A stretch of 64,000 bases of DNA from Mucilaginibacter saanensis (GTDB lineage: Bacteria; Bacteroidota; Bacteroidia; Sphingobacteriales; Sphingobacteriaceae). A model generated the notes under the pieces. That model searched no databases and had not been told where the DNA came from. It was given only the letters and a program-made list of their open reading frames with translations. Numbering within the stretch: position 1 is the stretch's first letter; every line of letters begins with the position of its first letter. The position numbers and the translations under genes are program-made. The stretch covers positions 1 through 64,000 of the forward strand of contig NZ_JACHBZ010000016.1 in the NCBI RefSeq assembly GCF_014200575.1. Direction: 5' to 3'. Positions 34,146-43,629 of this stretch are shown here, one piece after another.

Positions 34146-34910
34146 TTATTTAGTTGGTGTTGTTATTGATTTTTTTACAGGGCTTTCTTCATCTCCGTCG
34201 GTAAGCCACAGCCTTGAGCCTCCTTTTATGCCATCGGCATTGGTAACAATTTTCATGTTCTTATCCAGTTTAAAAGTAAGCTTGTCAGAGTTACCCCCGC
34301 CTATATATAAAGTATCATAATTAAATACGGTTTTCAAAATGGCAAAAACCTTTTGCATCCGCTTATTCCACTTTTCTTTTCCTTCTTTTTCAAGGGCCTT
34401 TTCGCCTATGTACATATCATAGGTGGTTTTGCTATCCTTAACCGGATGATGCGCCAGCTCCAGGTGAGGCAGTAAATGACCATCCATTAATAAGGCAGTG
34501 CCGAAGCCCGTGCCCAGGGTAATCACCATTTCCAAACCTTTGCCGCTTACCACACCCAGGCCCTGCATGTCTGCATCGTTAACCACCTGTGTTGGCTTGC
34601 CCAAAGCTTCGGTTAGCTTTTTGCTCAGGTCAACACCGGCCCAAAGCTTGGTATCTAAATTAGGGGCGGTTTGTATCACTCCCTTTTTTACATATCCCGG
34701 AAAACCAACTGATATTTTATCATAGGCCGGGAAATTTTTAACCAACGTTTTGATAGCCTTAATCAGATTTTCGGGACTTGCCGGTGCCGGGGTTACAATT
34801 TTATCATAATCCATTTTAAGCTCGCCCTTTTTATTTAGAATGGTGGCTTTAATGTGTGAGCCCCCAATATCAATGGAGAGGATCTTTATCTGCGATGGGG
34901 TGTTTTTCAT
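34146..34910 (-). CDS. ROK-family sugar kinase, polyphosphate-glucokinase-like
   Basis: 254 residues. ATP/phosphate loop IDIGGSHIKATI, substrate segment VNDADMQGLG, second phosphate loop LGTGFGTALLMDG, then LLPHLELAHHP in place of the zinc-type segment of typical ROK proteins. The short length and the pattern fit polyphosphate/ATP glucokinases (EC 2.7.1.63 type) better than NagC-like regulators, since no helix-turn-helix is present. It would supply glucose-6-phosphate to the downstream pathway, which agrees with its place as first gene. Phosphate-donor use cannot be decided from sequence. Confidence 0.82.
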   Translation of the reverse strand: MKNTPSQIKILSIDIGGSHIKATILNKKGELKMDYDKIVTPAPASPENLIKAIKTLVKNFPAYDKISVGFPGYVKKGVIQTAPNLDTKLWAGVDLSKKLTEALGKPTQVVNDADMQGLGVVSGKGLEMVITLGTGFGTALLMDGHLLPHLELAHHPVKDSKTTYDMYIGEKALEKEGKEKWNKRMQKVFAILKTVFNYDTLYIGGGNSDKLTFKLDKNMKIVTNADGIKGGSRLWLTDGDEESPVKKSITTPTK

Positions 34911-35267
34911 CAGTATGATTTGTTTTTAAACTGTAATGAGCCTATCATGAATTTTGTTTTTTATTTTTTTGAGTCATAAGCCCTGATGATTTCATTACCA
35001 TAAAACTAACTGATTTTTAGGTGTGATTATTGTTAAATAATCCCGGCGCGTAAATATCAGATTTTTTATGTAATACACCTATTATTAATTGTTGAAACAA
35101 CACTAATAAACAGCCTCTATTACAAAAGTAAAGTTAGCGTTGCTTTTCACTTTACAAGCAAAAATTCAAAGTATTTTACCCAATAATGGCAAAAACACCC
35201 CAAAATGTACTTTTTGTTAATAAATTCTTAATTTTTATGACTTAAATTATATTTTTTTATGAGTTTT
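34911..35267. other. AT-rich gap upstream of the ROK/tkt unit
   Basis: No gene is seen. On the minus strand TACTTTTG (35130 to 35123) matches the -7 box, but it lies over 200 nt from the ROK start and lacks a clear -33 partner. No terminator-like stem for the GH78 gene was seen on this side; its promoter is not here. Confidence 0.4.
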
Positions 35268-37649
35268 TTAAATATATAGCTCGTTTTTACCTGCATTAAT
35301 CACATAATTCTTGCCTTTCCACACAAAAATACCCGATGTACCCTCGGGCAAGGTTACCTGAACGCGCAATTTTCCTTTTTCAAACACATATTTCACCAAC
35401 AGCTTTCCGTTAGGATGCGGTATCTCGCCGCTCACGTTTTTTAGCTTGCCCAAATGGGGTTCTATTTTTATTTTACTAAATCCGGGAGCATAGGTATCAA
35501 TTCCTAATATTGTTCTGTAAAATTCAATATTCGGGCTGGCACCCCAGGCATGACAGTCAGACCGGTTATGCTCCAGATCTGATATTTCGGCCCAGGTAGT
35601 AAGCCCCATGTTAATATTTTTACGCCATATATCAAGCCAACTCAGGTAGTCATCGCCAAGGCCGCCCTTTACCAGGGCCTGGTGCAGGTAGTACTTAAAG
35701 TAAATGGTACATTTTGTAATGGTGGTATCGGCAAGCATTTTTTTACATAACGCATTAGCATCGTCGCCGGTAGCCAGCTCCGTTAAAACAGCCAGCGAAT
35801 TGGTATGCTGCGAAAACAGCTGCCTGTCTTCCGTATCTGAATATAATTGCCTGCCTGCATCCCAATATCTTTTTTGAATGGTGGCCTTTAACTGTGCGGC
35901 CTTTTGCCGGTATAGTACGGCAAAAACAGGCAGCCCCATTTTAGCCTCCATGTCGGCAGCCTGGTTGTAGGCCCACATCAACTGCATATCCAGCACAGCC
36001 GAGTTTCCGTTGGCGCTCGGCGCGGCCCCAAAATCCCAGCCTTTGTCGCTCACCCAGTCAACAAACGTCCAGTAAGGGGTATCTTTTAATGAGCCATCAG
36101 CTTGCTGGTATTTAGCAAAAAACGCCAGTATATCCCTTGCCCCTTCCAGCTTGTCTTTTATAAAAGCGCTGTCGGGCCGGTACATCCAGTAATCATGCAG
36201 CATACCTATATACCATAATGAAAAGGTTGAAATAATTTGAGGCGAGTATGACGGATGCCTGCTCAACGTAATACCCTCGGCAATACGCGAGTGATCCATC
36301 TGGTTAATGGCGTTACGCACCAGCCGGTCATCGCCACTGTTGTAGTACGATACCAGGGCTTGTATCCGGGTATCGCCCACGTATTGCAGTTGCTCATAAT
36401 ACGGGCAATCGGTATAAGTTTCGCCGGCGCAAAGGCGTGCGGTACGCCAGCCTATGTCCAGTATCTTTTGCATTTCGGGGTTGCCGGTTTCCAGCCTGGC
36501 ATTCAGCTGAAACGGATAACCGGTAAACGTACCGTACAGATCATCAATAACCAGCGGCTCAGCGGCAGTTTTAATTTTTACCTGGATATACCGGTAGGTG
36601 CGCCAGGCTAAGGTAGTAAACGTTTGGTTAGCCGATCCATCGGCAGTAATGCTGTCGCGGCGGCCTGCAAAAAGTTTGCCCTCCACATCATTACGGTTGC
36701 CCTTCACCGTTCCGTCGGGCCCGGTTATACTGGTAAACATGGCTTCGGCATAGGTTAACTTGATGGCGGCGTTTTTACCCTTGCTAAAGTTTAACGTTAC
36801 AAAGGCATTGGTTAAATAAGTTTGATCAAGCAACAACGTGGCCTCGGTATTTGGCGGTATGGTTACAGCAGTTTTTGTAGCCGGGAACGTTTTGGGCACG
36901 CTCACGCCATCGGCCTGCCGCAGGGTGGCCAGGCGCTGGTATTTCATTTCCATTTGCGGTAACGATGATGGCACCAACATCCAGCCAAAAGCGTTTACTG
37001 TACCCTTGGGGTTACCGGCATCAATTTTTACGGCGTTTTTCCAGGTGCTATCGTCAAAGTCAACAGCGTTCCATCCTTTAATAAAGGTGTTCATGTCAAC
37101 ACATTCGCCCGGGCCTGCCACATAATAAGGATGATAACCTATACCGGTAAGCGGCTGGTAGGCTTTATCCCGGATACATTTCCAGCTTTTGCCGGTATTA
37201 ATAACATCTTCATTGGCGGTATTGCCCTGCATGATGAATGCCGTACGGACAGAGATCTGAGCCTCGGCGCGGTAATCGCCCTCGTTCCATACCAGGGCGG
37301 CAATGTTGTTATTGCCCGCTTTAAGGTAAGGCGCCAGGTCAACGGTTTCATAGTTCCAGTAATAGGTATCGCCGCGGGCCGGGCCTAAGGATACCAACGT
37401 TTGGTTAACATATAGTTTATACCGATTATCGGCCGATACATGCACCACAAATGAGGTTGGCTTAGCATCGAGTTGAATGTTTTTCCGGAAATGATAAACC
37501 CCATAATCCTTGGGCGATTCATCAGGTGCGGTGATCCAGAAGGCTTTCCATGGGCCCCTTAATAAGGAAGCAGAAACAGTTTGAGAAATACCGGTTTTGA
37601 CAATTAACAAACAGGCTACAAGCAGTACCGACTTAAAAAATATCTTCAT
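35268..37649 (-). CDS. Secreted GH78-type alpha-L-rhamnosidase-like glycosidase
   Basis: 793 residues with a signal peptide (LLVACLLIVKTGISQ). N-terminal beta-sandwich parts (WKAFWITAPDE, FRKNIQLDAKPTSFVVHVSADNRYKLYVN) lead to the (alpha/alpha)6 barrel. That barrel carries the active-site segment YTDCPYYEQLQYVGDTRIQ, the family's DCPxxE...GD pattern, and later SDCHAWGASPNIEFYRTILGI, before a C-terminal beta domain. GH78 enzymes cut terminal alpha-L-rhamnose. It stands alone, so the target glycan cannot be read from neighbours. Confidence 0.87.
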   Translation of the reverse strand: MKIFFKSVLLVACLLIVKTGISQTVSASLLRGPWKAFWITAPDESPKDYGVYHFRKNIQLDAKPTSFVVHVSADNRYKLYVNQTLVSLGPARGDTYYWNYETVDLAPYLKAGNNNIAALVWNEGDYRAEAQISVRTAFIMQGNTANEDVINTGKSWKCIRDKAYQPLTGIGYHPYYVAGPGECVDMNTFIKGWNAVDFDDSTWKNAVKIDAGNPKGTVNAFGWMLVPSSLPQMEMKYQRLATLRQADGVSVPKTFPATKTAVTIPPNTEATLLLDQTYLTNAFVTLNFSKGKNAAIKLTYAEAMFTSITGPDGTVKGNRNDVEGKLFAGRRDSITADGSANQTFTTLAWRTYRYIQVKIKTAAEPLVIDDLYGTFTGYPFQLNARLETGNPEMQKILDIGWRTARLCAGETYTDCPYYEQLQYVGDTRIQALVSYYNSGDDRLVRNAINQMDHSRIAEGITLSRHPSYSPQIISTFSLWYIGMLHDYWMYRPDSAFIKDKLEGARDILAFFAKYQQADGSLKDTPYWTFVDWVSDKGWDFGAAPSANGNSAVLDMQLMWAYNQAADMEAKMGLPVFAVLYRQKAAQLKATIQKRYWDAGRQLYSDTEDRQLFSQHTNSLAVLTELATGDDANALCKKMLADTTITKCTIYFKYYLHQALVKGGLGDDYLSWLDIWRKNINMGLTTWAEISDLEHNRSDCHAWGASPNIEFYRTILGIDTYAPGFSKIKIEPHLGKLKNVSGEIPHPNGKLLVKYVFEKGKLRVQVTLPEGTSGIFVWKGKNYVINAGKNELYI

Positions 37650-37989
37650 TATGAGGTATTGTTAGCTACGGTTAACAGCAGGGAGCCATACCGTTGATTT
37701 ATAATTAAAGCTAAAGTAGTTAATTGATTTAGCTTATCCATCCAATATTTTGTTTAAAAACCAATGAGCGGTACTCCCGTAAACAAAGGATGCAGACAGG
37801 TAAAACAACATGATTACACCATGGCTTTGTGCCAGCCCGGAAAGAGGGGCAAAACATCAGCCCATGAAAGCAGCGCCATTTTTTCAGCTTTAAGTGACTA
37901 ATAAAAAAAAGATATCCGCTGTTTTAAGAGACACATTGGCTTATTATTTCATAAATCATCTATCTTTAACTTTTGCCAAACCTACATTT
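37650..37989. other. Divergent gap between the GH78 and DUF2339 genes
   Basis: No gene is seen. An in-frame GTG at 37894 could extend the DUF2339 protein by 32 residues, but the ATG at 37990 is preferred. A -7-like TATCTTTA lies at 37961-37968. It is AT-rich without clear repeats. Confidence 0.45.
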
Positions 37990-40389
37990 ATGGATATTTT
38001 AACCGTATTTATACTGCTCTTGGTTGTTTATTTAATAGTAAGCAACAAAACAGATATTAACCGGAAACTAAGCGATCTGGATAATAAAACCTCCGAGCTT
38101 AAACGCCTGATTGAGCAATTACGGGTATCAAGAACCATAGAGGAACCTGCAAAAGCAACCGAGGTGCCCAAGCCAATAATCAGCGAACCCACCCCGGTTA
38201 CCCCACCTGAACAACCGCTTAGTAAACCACAACCACCGGAAGCAGCGCACCTGGCCGAAGCTGTCAGGCCCGAAAATATTGAAAGACAGCCGGAAGTTAT
38301 CAGTGATAGCCTGTCGGCCATTAAACGCCCGGTTAAAACCGCCGATCTGTATCCGCCCAAACCTAAAGAACCCGAGCCATCATTTTTTGAGCGCCACCCC
38401 GATCTGGAAAAATTTATCGGCGAAAACCTGATCAACAAAATAGGTATTGCCATACTGGTGCTGGCCATTGGCTACTTTGTAAAATTTGCCATTGATAATG
38501 ACTGGGTTGGCCCATTAGGTCGTGTAGGTATAGGTATTGTGTGCGGCGGTATTTTAATAGCCATAGCACACCGGCTGCGCAACAGCTATAAAGCCTTTAG
38601 CTCGGTGCTGGTTGGTGGCGGTTTGGCGGTGTTTTATTTCACCATAACGCTGGCCTATCACCAGTTTCACCTGTTTAACCAAACGGCATCATTTATTATC
38701 CTCATCGTGATCACCATTTTTGCGGTGCTGCTTTCACTGCTATATGACAAGCAGGAGCTGGCCGTAATAGCCCTGGTTGGCGGCTTTGCCAGTCCGTTTA
38801 TGGTGAGCAGCGGCAACGCCAATTACAATGCGCTGTTTATATACCTCCTTATATTAAATATCGGCCTGCTGGTTATTGCTTACTTTAAGGCCTGGCGCAT
38901 ACTGAACATGGTATCCTTTGGGTTTACGGTATTGGTTTTTGCCAGCGTTTTATATACCCTTACTGCAGCCACCTATAGCATTGGCTTTACGTACGCCAGT
39001 ATTTTTTATGTATTATTCTTTATTATTAACGTAGCGCACAATGTACGCGAGAATAAAAAGTTCATCGCATCTGACTTTACCATACTGCTTACCAACACTG
39101 CCCTTTATTTTGCCGCCGGTTTGTACCTGCTTACCGTGATGAAAGAGGAACAGTTCCGGGGGTTATTCTGCGTGAGCTTAGCGGTAGTGAACCTTGTGTT
39201 ATCATACACGCTATTCCGCAACCGCAAGGTTGATACCAACATATTATACCTGCTTATTGGTATTACGTTAACGTTTATCTCTCTGGCCGCCCCTATCCAG
39301 CTCCATGGTAATAATATCACCCTCTTTTGGGCTTCGGAGGCGGTGCTGCTGTATTGGCTGTACCAAAAGTCGGCAATACCGTTAATGAAATTTACCTCGT
39401 TAATATTGTGGGGCGCCATGCTGCTTAGCCTGTTTATGGATTGGTACCAGATATACAGCTACCACGGCATAAGCCTCACCATTATTGCCAACAAAGGTTT
39501 TATTACCACGCTGGTTGCCGCCATTGGCTCCTACCTGTTATCTGTTTTGGTGAGCCCCGATCAGTCGCCGGAGGTGCGCGGTATCACGGTAGACAAGCGG
39601 GTGTTCAGCATTGCGGGGCTTGCGCTTTTATTTTTAAGCGGCCTGCTGGAGATCAACCACCAGTTTTTAAACCGCTACCCTAATACTTCCTTAAATACGC
39701 TTTACATCATGTTGTATACCCCGGCCTTTGTCTACGCGTATTACCTGGTATCTATAAAAGTACAGGCATTACAGTTCCATGAAAAAATAAGGCTGGCCAT
39801 ACTCCTGATCTGTGTTACGGTTTACCTGGCATTAATGCCCGAATTTTTTGCCCTGCAACGCTCAATGTTAATGCAACAGCAACCACCGGCCAGCCACTTT
39901 ACCGCCCATTGGATAGCGGCAATTTTTATTGGCTTATTGTTTTACCGCATTATACGCCTTTGCCAGGTAACGCTGGATGCCGGTATGAAGGTGGTGTTTA
40001 CTTGGCTTATTGGCGCAGCCGTGGTATTGTTTTTAAGCGTGGAAGTAAGCTTGTTAAGCAACCTGCTGTTTTACGGCAAAGTACGTTCTATTGACCGTAT
40101 AGAAACGGTTTACGTTAAAACTGGCCTGCCCATACTGTGGGGCCTGCTCTCCTTTGCCCTCATGTGGCTGGGCATGCGCCATAAATTAAAGGTAATGCGC
40201 ATTGTATCATTAAGCTTATTTTCGCTTACGCTGCTTAAGTTATTTTTGTTCGATATTGTTGATATACCACAGGCCGGAAAAATTGCAGCATTCTTTTGCC
40301 TGGGTATTTTGCTGCTTATTATATCATTCATGTATCAAAAGGTTAAAAAAATTATTGTTGACGATGAGGCAAAAGCTAAGGATGAATAA
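37990..40389 (+). CDS. DUF2339 multi-span membrane protein
   Basis: 799 residues from the ATG at 37990 (MDILTVFILLLVVYLIV). An N-terminal span, a coiled-coil stretch (NRKLSDLDNKTSELKRLIEQLR) and a long proline-rich linker (about residues 60-130) lead to the conserved entry motif FFERHPDLEKFIGENLINKIGIAILVLAIGYFVKFAID. After this come 20 or more membrane spans. The whole matches DUF2339. Its function is unknown. It is often encoded with DUF3999, as here, where the next gene starts 8 nt inside its end. Confidence 0.85.
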   Translation: MDILTVFILLLVVYLIVSNKTDINRKLSDLDNKTSELKRLIEQLRVSRTIEEPAKATEVPKPIISEPTPVTPPEQPLSKPQPPEAAHLAEAVRPENIERQPEVISDSLSAIKRPVKTADLYPPKPKEPEPSFFERHPDLEKFIGENLINKIGIAILVLAIGYFVKFAIDNDWVGPLGRVGIGIVCGGILIAIAHRLRNSYKAFSSVLVGGGLAVFYFTITLAYHQFHLFNQTASFIILIVITIFAVLLSLLYDKQELAVIALVGGFASPFMVSSGNANYNALFIYLLILNIGLLVIAYFKAWRILNMVSFGFTVLVFASVLYTLTAATYSIGFTYASIFYVLFFIINVAHNVRENKKFIASDFTILLTNTALYFAAGLYLLTVMKEEQFRGLFCVSLAVVNLVLSYTLFRNRKVDTNILYLLIGITLTFISLAAPIQLHGNNITLFWASEAVLLYWLYQKSAIPLMKFTSLILWGAMLLSLFMDWYQIYSYHGISLTIIANKGFITTLVAAIGSYLLSVLVSPDQSPEVRGITVDKRVFSIAGLALLFLSGLLEINHQFLNRYPNTSLNTLYIMLYTPAFVYAYYLVSIKVQALQFHEKIRLAILLICVTVYLALMPEFFALQRSMLMQQQPPASHFTAHWIAAIFIGLLFYRIIRLCQVTLDAGMKVVFTWLIGAAVVLFLSVEVSLLSNLLFYGKVRSIDRIETVYVKTGLPILWGLLSFALMWLGMRHKLKVMRIVSLSLFSLTLLKLFLFDIVDIPQAGKIAAFFCLGILLLIISFMYQKVKKIIVDDEAKAKDE

Positions 40390-41599
40390 AATTGCAGGTT
40401 TAACATTACTGTTTTGCAGCCTGATGTTACCAGCACTGGCACAAAATAATTTTAAATTCCAGGCAGCCCTGCACAAAGCCGACAGTGCAGGCTTTTATCG
40501 CATCAGCCTGCAACCCGCCCTGGTAGCAAAGGCCCGTGCCGATTTATCAGACGTAAGGATTGCCGATGCTAAAGGAAAGTTTGTGCCTTACATACAGGCT
40601 GGCAGCCTGCCGCAAAAAAACCAGAAAAGCTTTGTAGTTTTTAACCCCGTGGCCGCCCGCCTGACCACCGATACCGGGACCACCTATATTGTTGAAAACA
40701 AAACGGGCCTGGGGCTTGACCGCCTGTGGATAAAACTGCAAAACACCGCCGTGCAGCGTAAGGTAAACTTAATGGGCAGCGATGATCTGCAGCAATGGTT
40801 TGCCATACAGGAAGAAATCCCCCTGCAGGAAGCGGTGCAAAACAGCGAGGGTACTTACATGCAGTCATTATCGTTCCCGGCCAGCAATTACCGTTACCTT
40901 AAAATTTTGGTGAACGATAAAAATAAAACACCCATTAAGTTTTTACAGGCGGGTATTTATACCGAATACGCGGCCACCATGGCTTACAGCCCTATCCCCG
41001 ATGTTAAGTTTAGCCGCGCCGATAGCAACAAAACCACTTACATCAGCATCAAACTGAATGATAATTACCAGGTAAACAAACTGCATTTAAATATCAGCGC
41101 CCCTAAATATTTTAAGCGCAACATTACTGTTTATCAAATAATTGGCCACTACAAAGAAGCCGTAACCGAAACGGAGCTTAACTCGGCCAAAAACGACGAC
41201 CTGCTATTTGCAGCTAAAGCCAGGGAACTATTATTGCAGATTGAAAACGGCGATAACCAGCCGCTTACTATTAGCAGCCTCAATGCCTACCAAACCGATC
41301 AATACCTCATCAGCTATCTCGACAGTAAACAAAGCTACCACCTGTTGGCCGGCGATTCGACCGTGCAGGCCCCGGAATATGATCTGAAATTTTTTGCAGA
41401 TAGTATTAAAGATAACAGCCCAACAATAAGCCATGACGCTGTGGTTAAAAACGATGTACCCGCAGCAGTGCAACCAGCCGCAGGTCGCGATTATACGGCG
41501 TTTATCTGGATCGCTATTATAATTGCCGCTGGTTTGTTGCTGTTCCTCACTTTAAAAATGACCAAAGAGGTAGGTAAAAAAACAGACGGGGATGCATAA
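40382..41599 (+). CDS. DUF3999-like exported protein with C-terminal membrane anchor
   Basis: 405 residues from the ATG at 40382; this start gives a clean signal peptide (MNKIAGLTLLFCSLMLPALAQ), while longer starts do not. The mature part is beta-rich (FKFQAALHKADSAGFYRISLQPALVAKARADLSDVRI, then two jelly-roll-like segments). A single span near the end (FIWIAIIIAAGLLLFLTLKM) anchors it in the inner membrane. This fits the DUF3999 family. It overlaps the DUF2339 gene by 8 nt; the two likely form one complex. Function unknown. Confidence 0.8.
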   Translation: MNKIAGLTLLFCSLMLPALAQNNFKFQAALHKADSAGFYRISLQPALVAKARADLSDVRIADAKGKFVPYIQAGSLPQKNQKSFVVFNPVAARLTTDTGTTYIVENKTGLGLDRLWIKLQNTAVQRKVNLMGSDDLQQWFAIQEEIPLQEAVQNSEGTYMQSLSFPASNYRYLKILVNDKNKTPIKFLQAGIYTEYAATMAYSPIPDVKFSRADSNKTTYISIKLNDNYQVNKLHLNISAPKYFKRNITVYQIIGHYKEAVTETELNSAKNDDLLFAAKARELLLQIENGDNQPLTISSLNAYQTDQYLISYLDSKQSYHLLAGDSTVQAPEYDLKFFADSIKDNSPTISHDAVVKNDVPAAVQPAAGRDYTAFIWIAIIIAAGLLLFLTLKMTKEVGKKTDGDA

Positions 41600-42333
41600 T
41601 GCATTGGCGATCTAAACGACAAGAATACTTAGTTATACTAAGGGTTTTAACTTTGTTGATGACATTGAGCAACTTGTTATTTTGGCTAAAGCCCATATTC
41701 AGTTCCTATCGTCCGCCCCATAAATGGGACGGCAATGAATCAATTATCATTTTAATTGCCCCAGTTCGTCATTGCCGTTGGCTTCAGCCAACGGATTACA
41801 GCTAAAAACATAAGGCTTTAGCCAAACTTTGTTAACATCCGTCCCATAATCGAATGGCAATGAATCAATTATCATTTTAATTGCCCCAGTTCGTCATTGC
41901 CGTTGGCTTCAGCCAACGGATTACAGCTAAAAACATAAGGCTTTAGCCAAACTTTGTTAACATCCGTCCCATAATCGAATGGCAATGAATCAATTATCAT
42001 TTTAATTGCCCCAGTTTATCATTGCCGTTGGCTTCAACCAACGGATTACAGCTAAAAACATAAGGCTTTAGCCAAACTTTGTTAACATCCGTCCCATAAT
42101 CGAATGGCAATGAATCGATTATCATTTCAATTGCCCCTGTTCGTCATTGCCGTTGGCTTCAGCCAACGGATTACAGCTAAAAACATAAGGCTTTAGCCAA
42201 ACCAATGTGCATTTATCTGTCTTATTCCCGTTATTAGTCCACACATATCAGCAGTAGCATTAAAAGGTAGTTGAGCCCTAAACCTTATGCCTTAAATGGT
42301 GTCATACTACCACGAACTACTAACCTTACACCT
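41600..42333. repeat. Tandem array, four units of 125 bp
   Basis: Units start GGCAATGAATCAATTATC at 41731, 41856, 41981 and 42106, giving an exact 125-bp period; the last ends around 42200. Each holds a perfect hairpin CCGTTGGC-TTCA-GCCAACGG (one base changed in unit 3) and 'aaggctttagccaaac'. The units are nearly identical. No spacer variation as in CRISPR. It lies between the DUF3999 gene and the DIFG-repeat gene. Confidence 0.9.
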
Positions 42334-43347
42334 ATGAAAAGGAACCTTTTCCTCCTGCTGATTTTTTTAACTATTACGGTAACCGTTAATGCTCAAACAT
42401 ATAGCATCACCAAGAGTGTAAATATTTTTGGCGATACCACCGAAACATACAAAGACAAGGACGGAAAGCAGATTGCCGCGACCACAAAATCTACCGATAT
42501 TTTTGGGAATAAAATAAAAACCTTTTTTGGTGCCGAGGGGGAGAATATAGGCTATATCAAGAAATCCAAAGACATATTTGGCGCCGAGATCATAGAGAAG
42601 CATAACGAAAAAAGCCATTCAACCACCACCATAAAAACATCAACCGATATTTTCGGGAATAAGACCACGCTATTCCTTGACGAAAATGGAAAGAAAATTG
42701 CCGCCATCACAACGTCCACCGATATTTTCGGAGTTGAAACCAAGCAAATTACTGGCGCCAATAACCAGAAAATAAGGGCCGTCAAAAAATCGACCGACAT
42801 TTTTGGAAATAAAACCACGCTATTCCTTGACGAAAATGGGCAGAAAGCCGGTGCCATTGAAACATCAACCGATATTTTCGGAGTTGAAACCAAACAAATC
42901 ACCGGCGCCAATAACCAGAAGATAAGGTCCATCAAAAAATCTACAGACATTTTTGGAAATAAGACCACACTATTCCTTGACGAAAATGGACAGAAAGCCG
43001 CTGCCATTGAAACATCAACCGATATTTTTGGGGTTGAAACAAAAAAAGTAACTGGGCCCAATGGGGAGATCATCGGTTCTATCAAAAAATCTACAGACAT
43101 TTTTAACAACAAGATAATAACCATTTATAACAATCAAGGGCAAACAAGCTCAACTATAAAAACCTCGGTTGATATTTTTGGAAATGAAACCAAAACCATT
43201 AACGGCCAGGATGGGCAAGAGCTATTGTCCTTCAAAACAATAAATGACATTTTTGGGAGTAGCAGTACTGCCGCTATTGCCAGCAATGAAGATACCGAGT
43301 TGGTAAAATGGTTGATGAAATTACTGCTGGACCCGGATGAGTCCTAA
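42334..43347 (+). CDS. Secreted protein of twelve 25-residue 'DIFG' repeats
   Basis: 337 residues from the ATG at 42334, which gives a clean signal peptide (MKRNLFLLLIFLTITVTVNAQ). The rest is about twelve consecutive 25-residue units, each carrying S-x-DIFG near its start and often a G at position 18, for example KSTDIFGNKTTLFLDENGQK then AxAIE. Units alternate between an NKTTLFLDENG and a VETKQITGANN type in the middle, showing pairwise duplication. It ends in a short non-repeat tail (EDTELVKWLMKLLLDPDES). I do not recognise the family; the periodic Gly/Asp turns suggest a beta-solenoid or YD/WG-like fold. Confidence 0.8.
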   Translation: MKRNLFLLLIFLTITVTVNAQTYSITKSVNIFGDTTETYKDKDGKQIAATTKSTDIFGNKIKTFFGAEGENIGYIKKSKDIFGAEIIEKHNEKSHSTTTIKTSTDIFGNKTTLFLDENGKKIAAITTSTDIFGVETKQITGANNQKIRAVKKSTDIFGNKTTLFLDENGQKAGAIETSTDIFGVETKQITGANNQKIRSIKKSTDIFGNKTTLFLDENGQKAAAIETSTDIFGVETKKVTGPNGEIIGSIKKSTDIFNNKIITIYNNQGQTSSTIKTSVDIFGNETKTINGQDGQELLSFKTINDIFGSSSTAAIASNEDTELVKWLMKLLLDPDES

Positions 43348-43629
43348 AATAATACCCTCTTGTTACGCTGATTGATAAAACTTCGAAAAACACAGCACAA
43401 CACGCTCCGTAGGAGCATCGTGTTTATAGTCACCACGAAGTAAACGCTTGGCTCCATAGGAGCCTCCTTTCGCGATGGTTATAGACAGATATTTATCAAG
43501 GCGATGCAGGGAGGAATTTATACATGCTACTTAGATTTGTATGTTTCCTAACCCCTACCTCCTCCTTCCCCAGGGACGGAATGGCACATTAGCCGTACTT
43601 TTTTCTATTCTTCCGAACCTTACTTGAGC
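43348..43629. repeat. Short hairpin repeats downstream of the DIFG gene
   Basis: GCTCC-GTA-GGAGC (43404) and GGCTCC-ATA-GGAGCC (43451) with 'cgtgtttatag', as in the 8483-8944 region. 43550-43590 carries the 'cccctacctcctccttcccc' motif also seen at 58290 and 58490. No gene. Confidence 0.65.

Noticed and set aside
37894..37989. 32-residue N-terminal extension of the DUF2339 protein from a GTG
   Set aside because: The ATG at 37990 begins directly with the membrane span typical of the family and lies after a -7-like box.
40256..40381. 42-residue extension of the DUF3999-like protein
   Set aside because: It would overlap the DUF2339 gene deeply and hide the clean signal peptide starting at 40382.
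41599..41805. 68-codon frame after the DUF3999 gene
   Set aside because: It runs into the first 125-bp unit and reflects repeat sequence; no start signal or similarity is seen.
41731..42230. CRISPR-like array
   Set aside because: The units are 125 bp and identical throughout, with no variable spacers, and no cas genes are nearby.
42552..43124. 190-codon frame opposite the DIFG-repeat gene
   Set aside because: It is the mirror of the 75-bp coding repeat; the plus strand has the signal peptide and the regular repeat.
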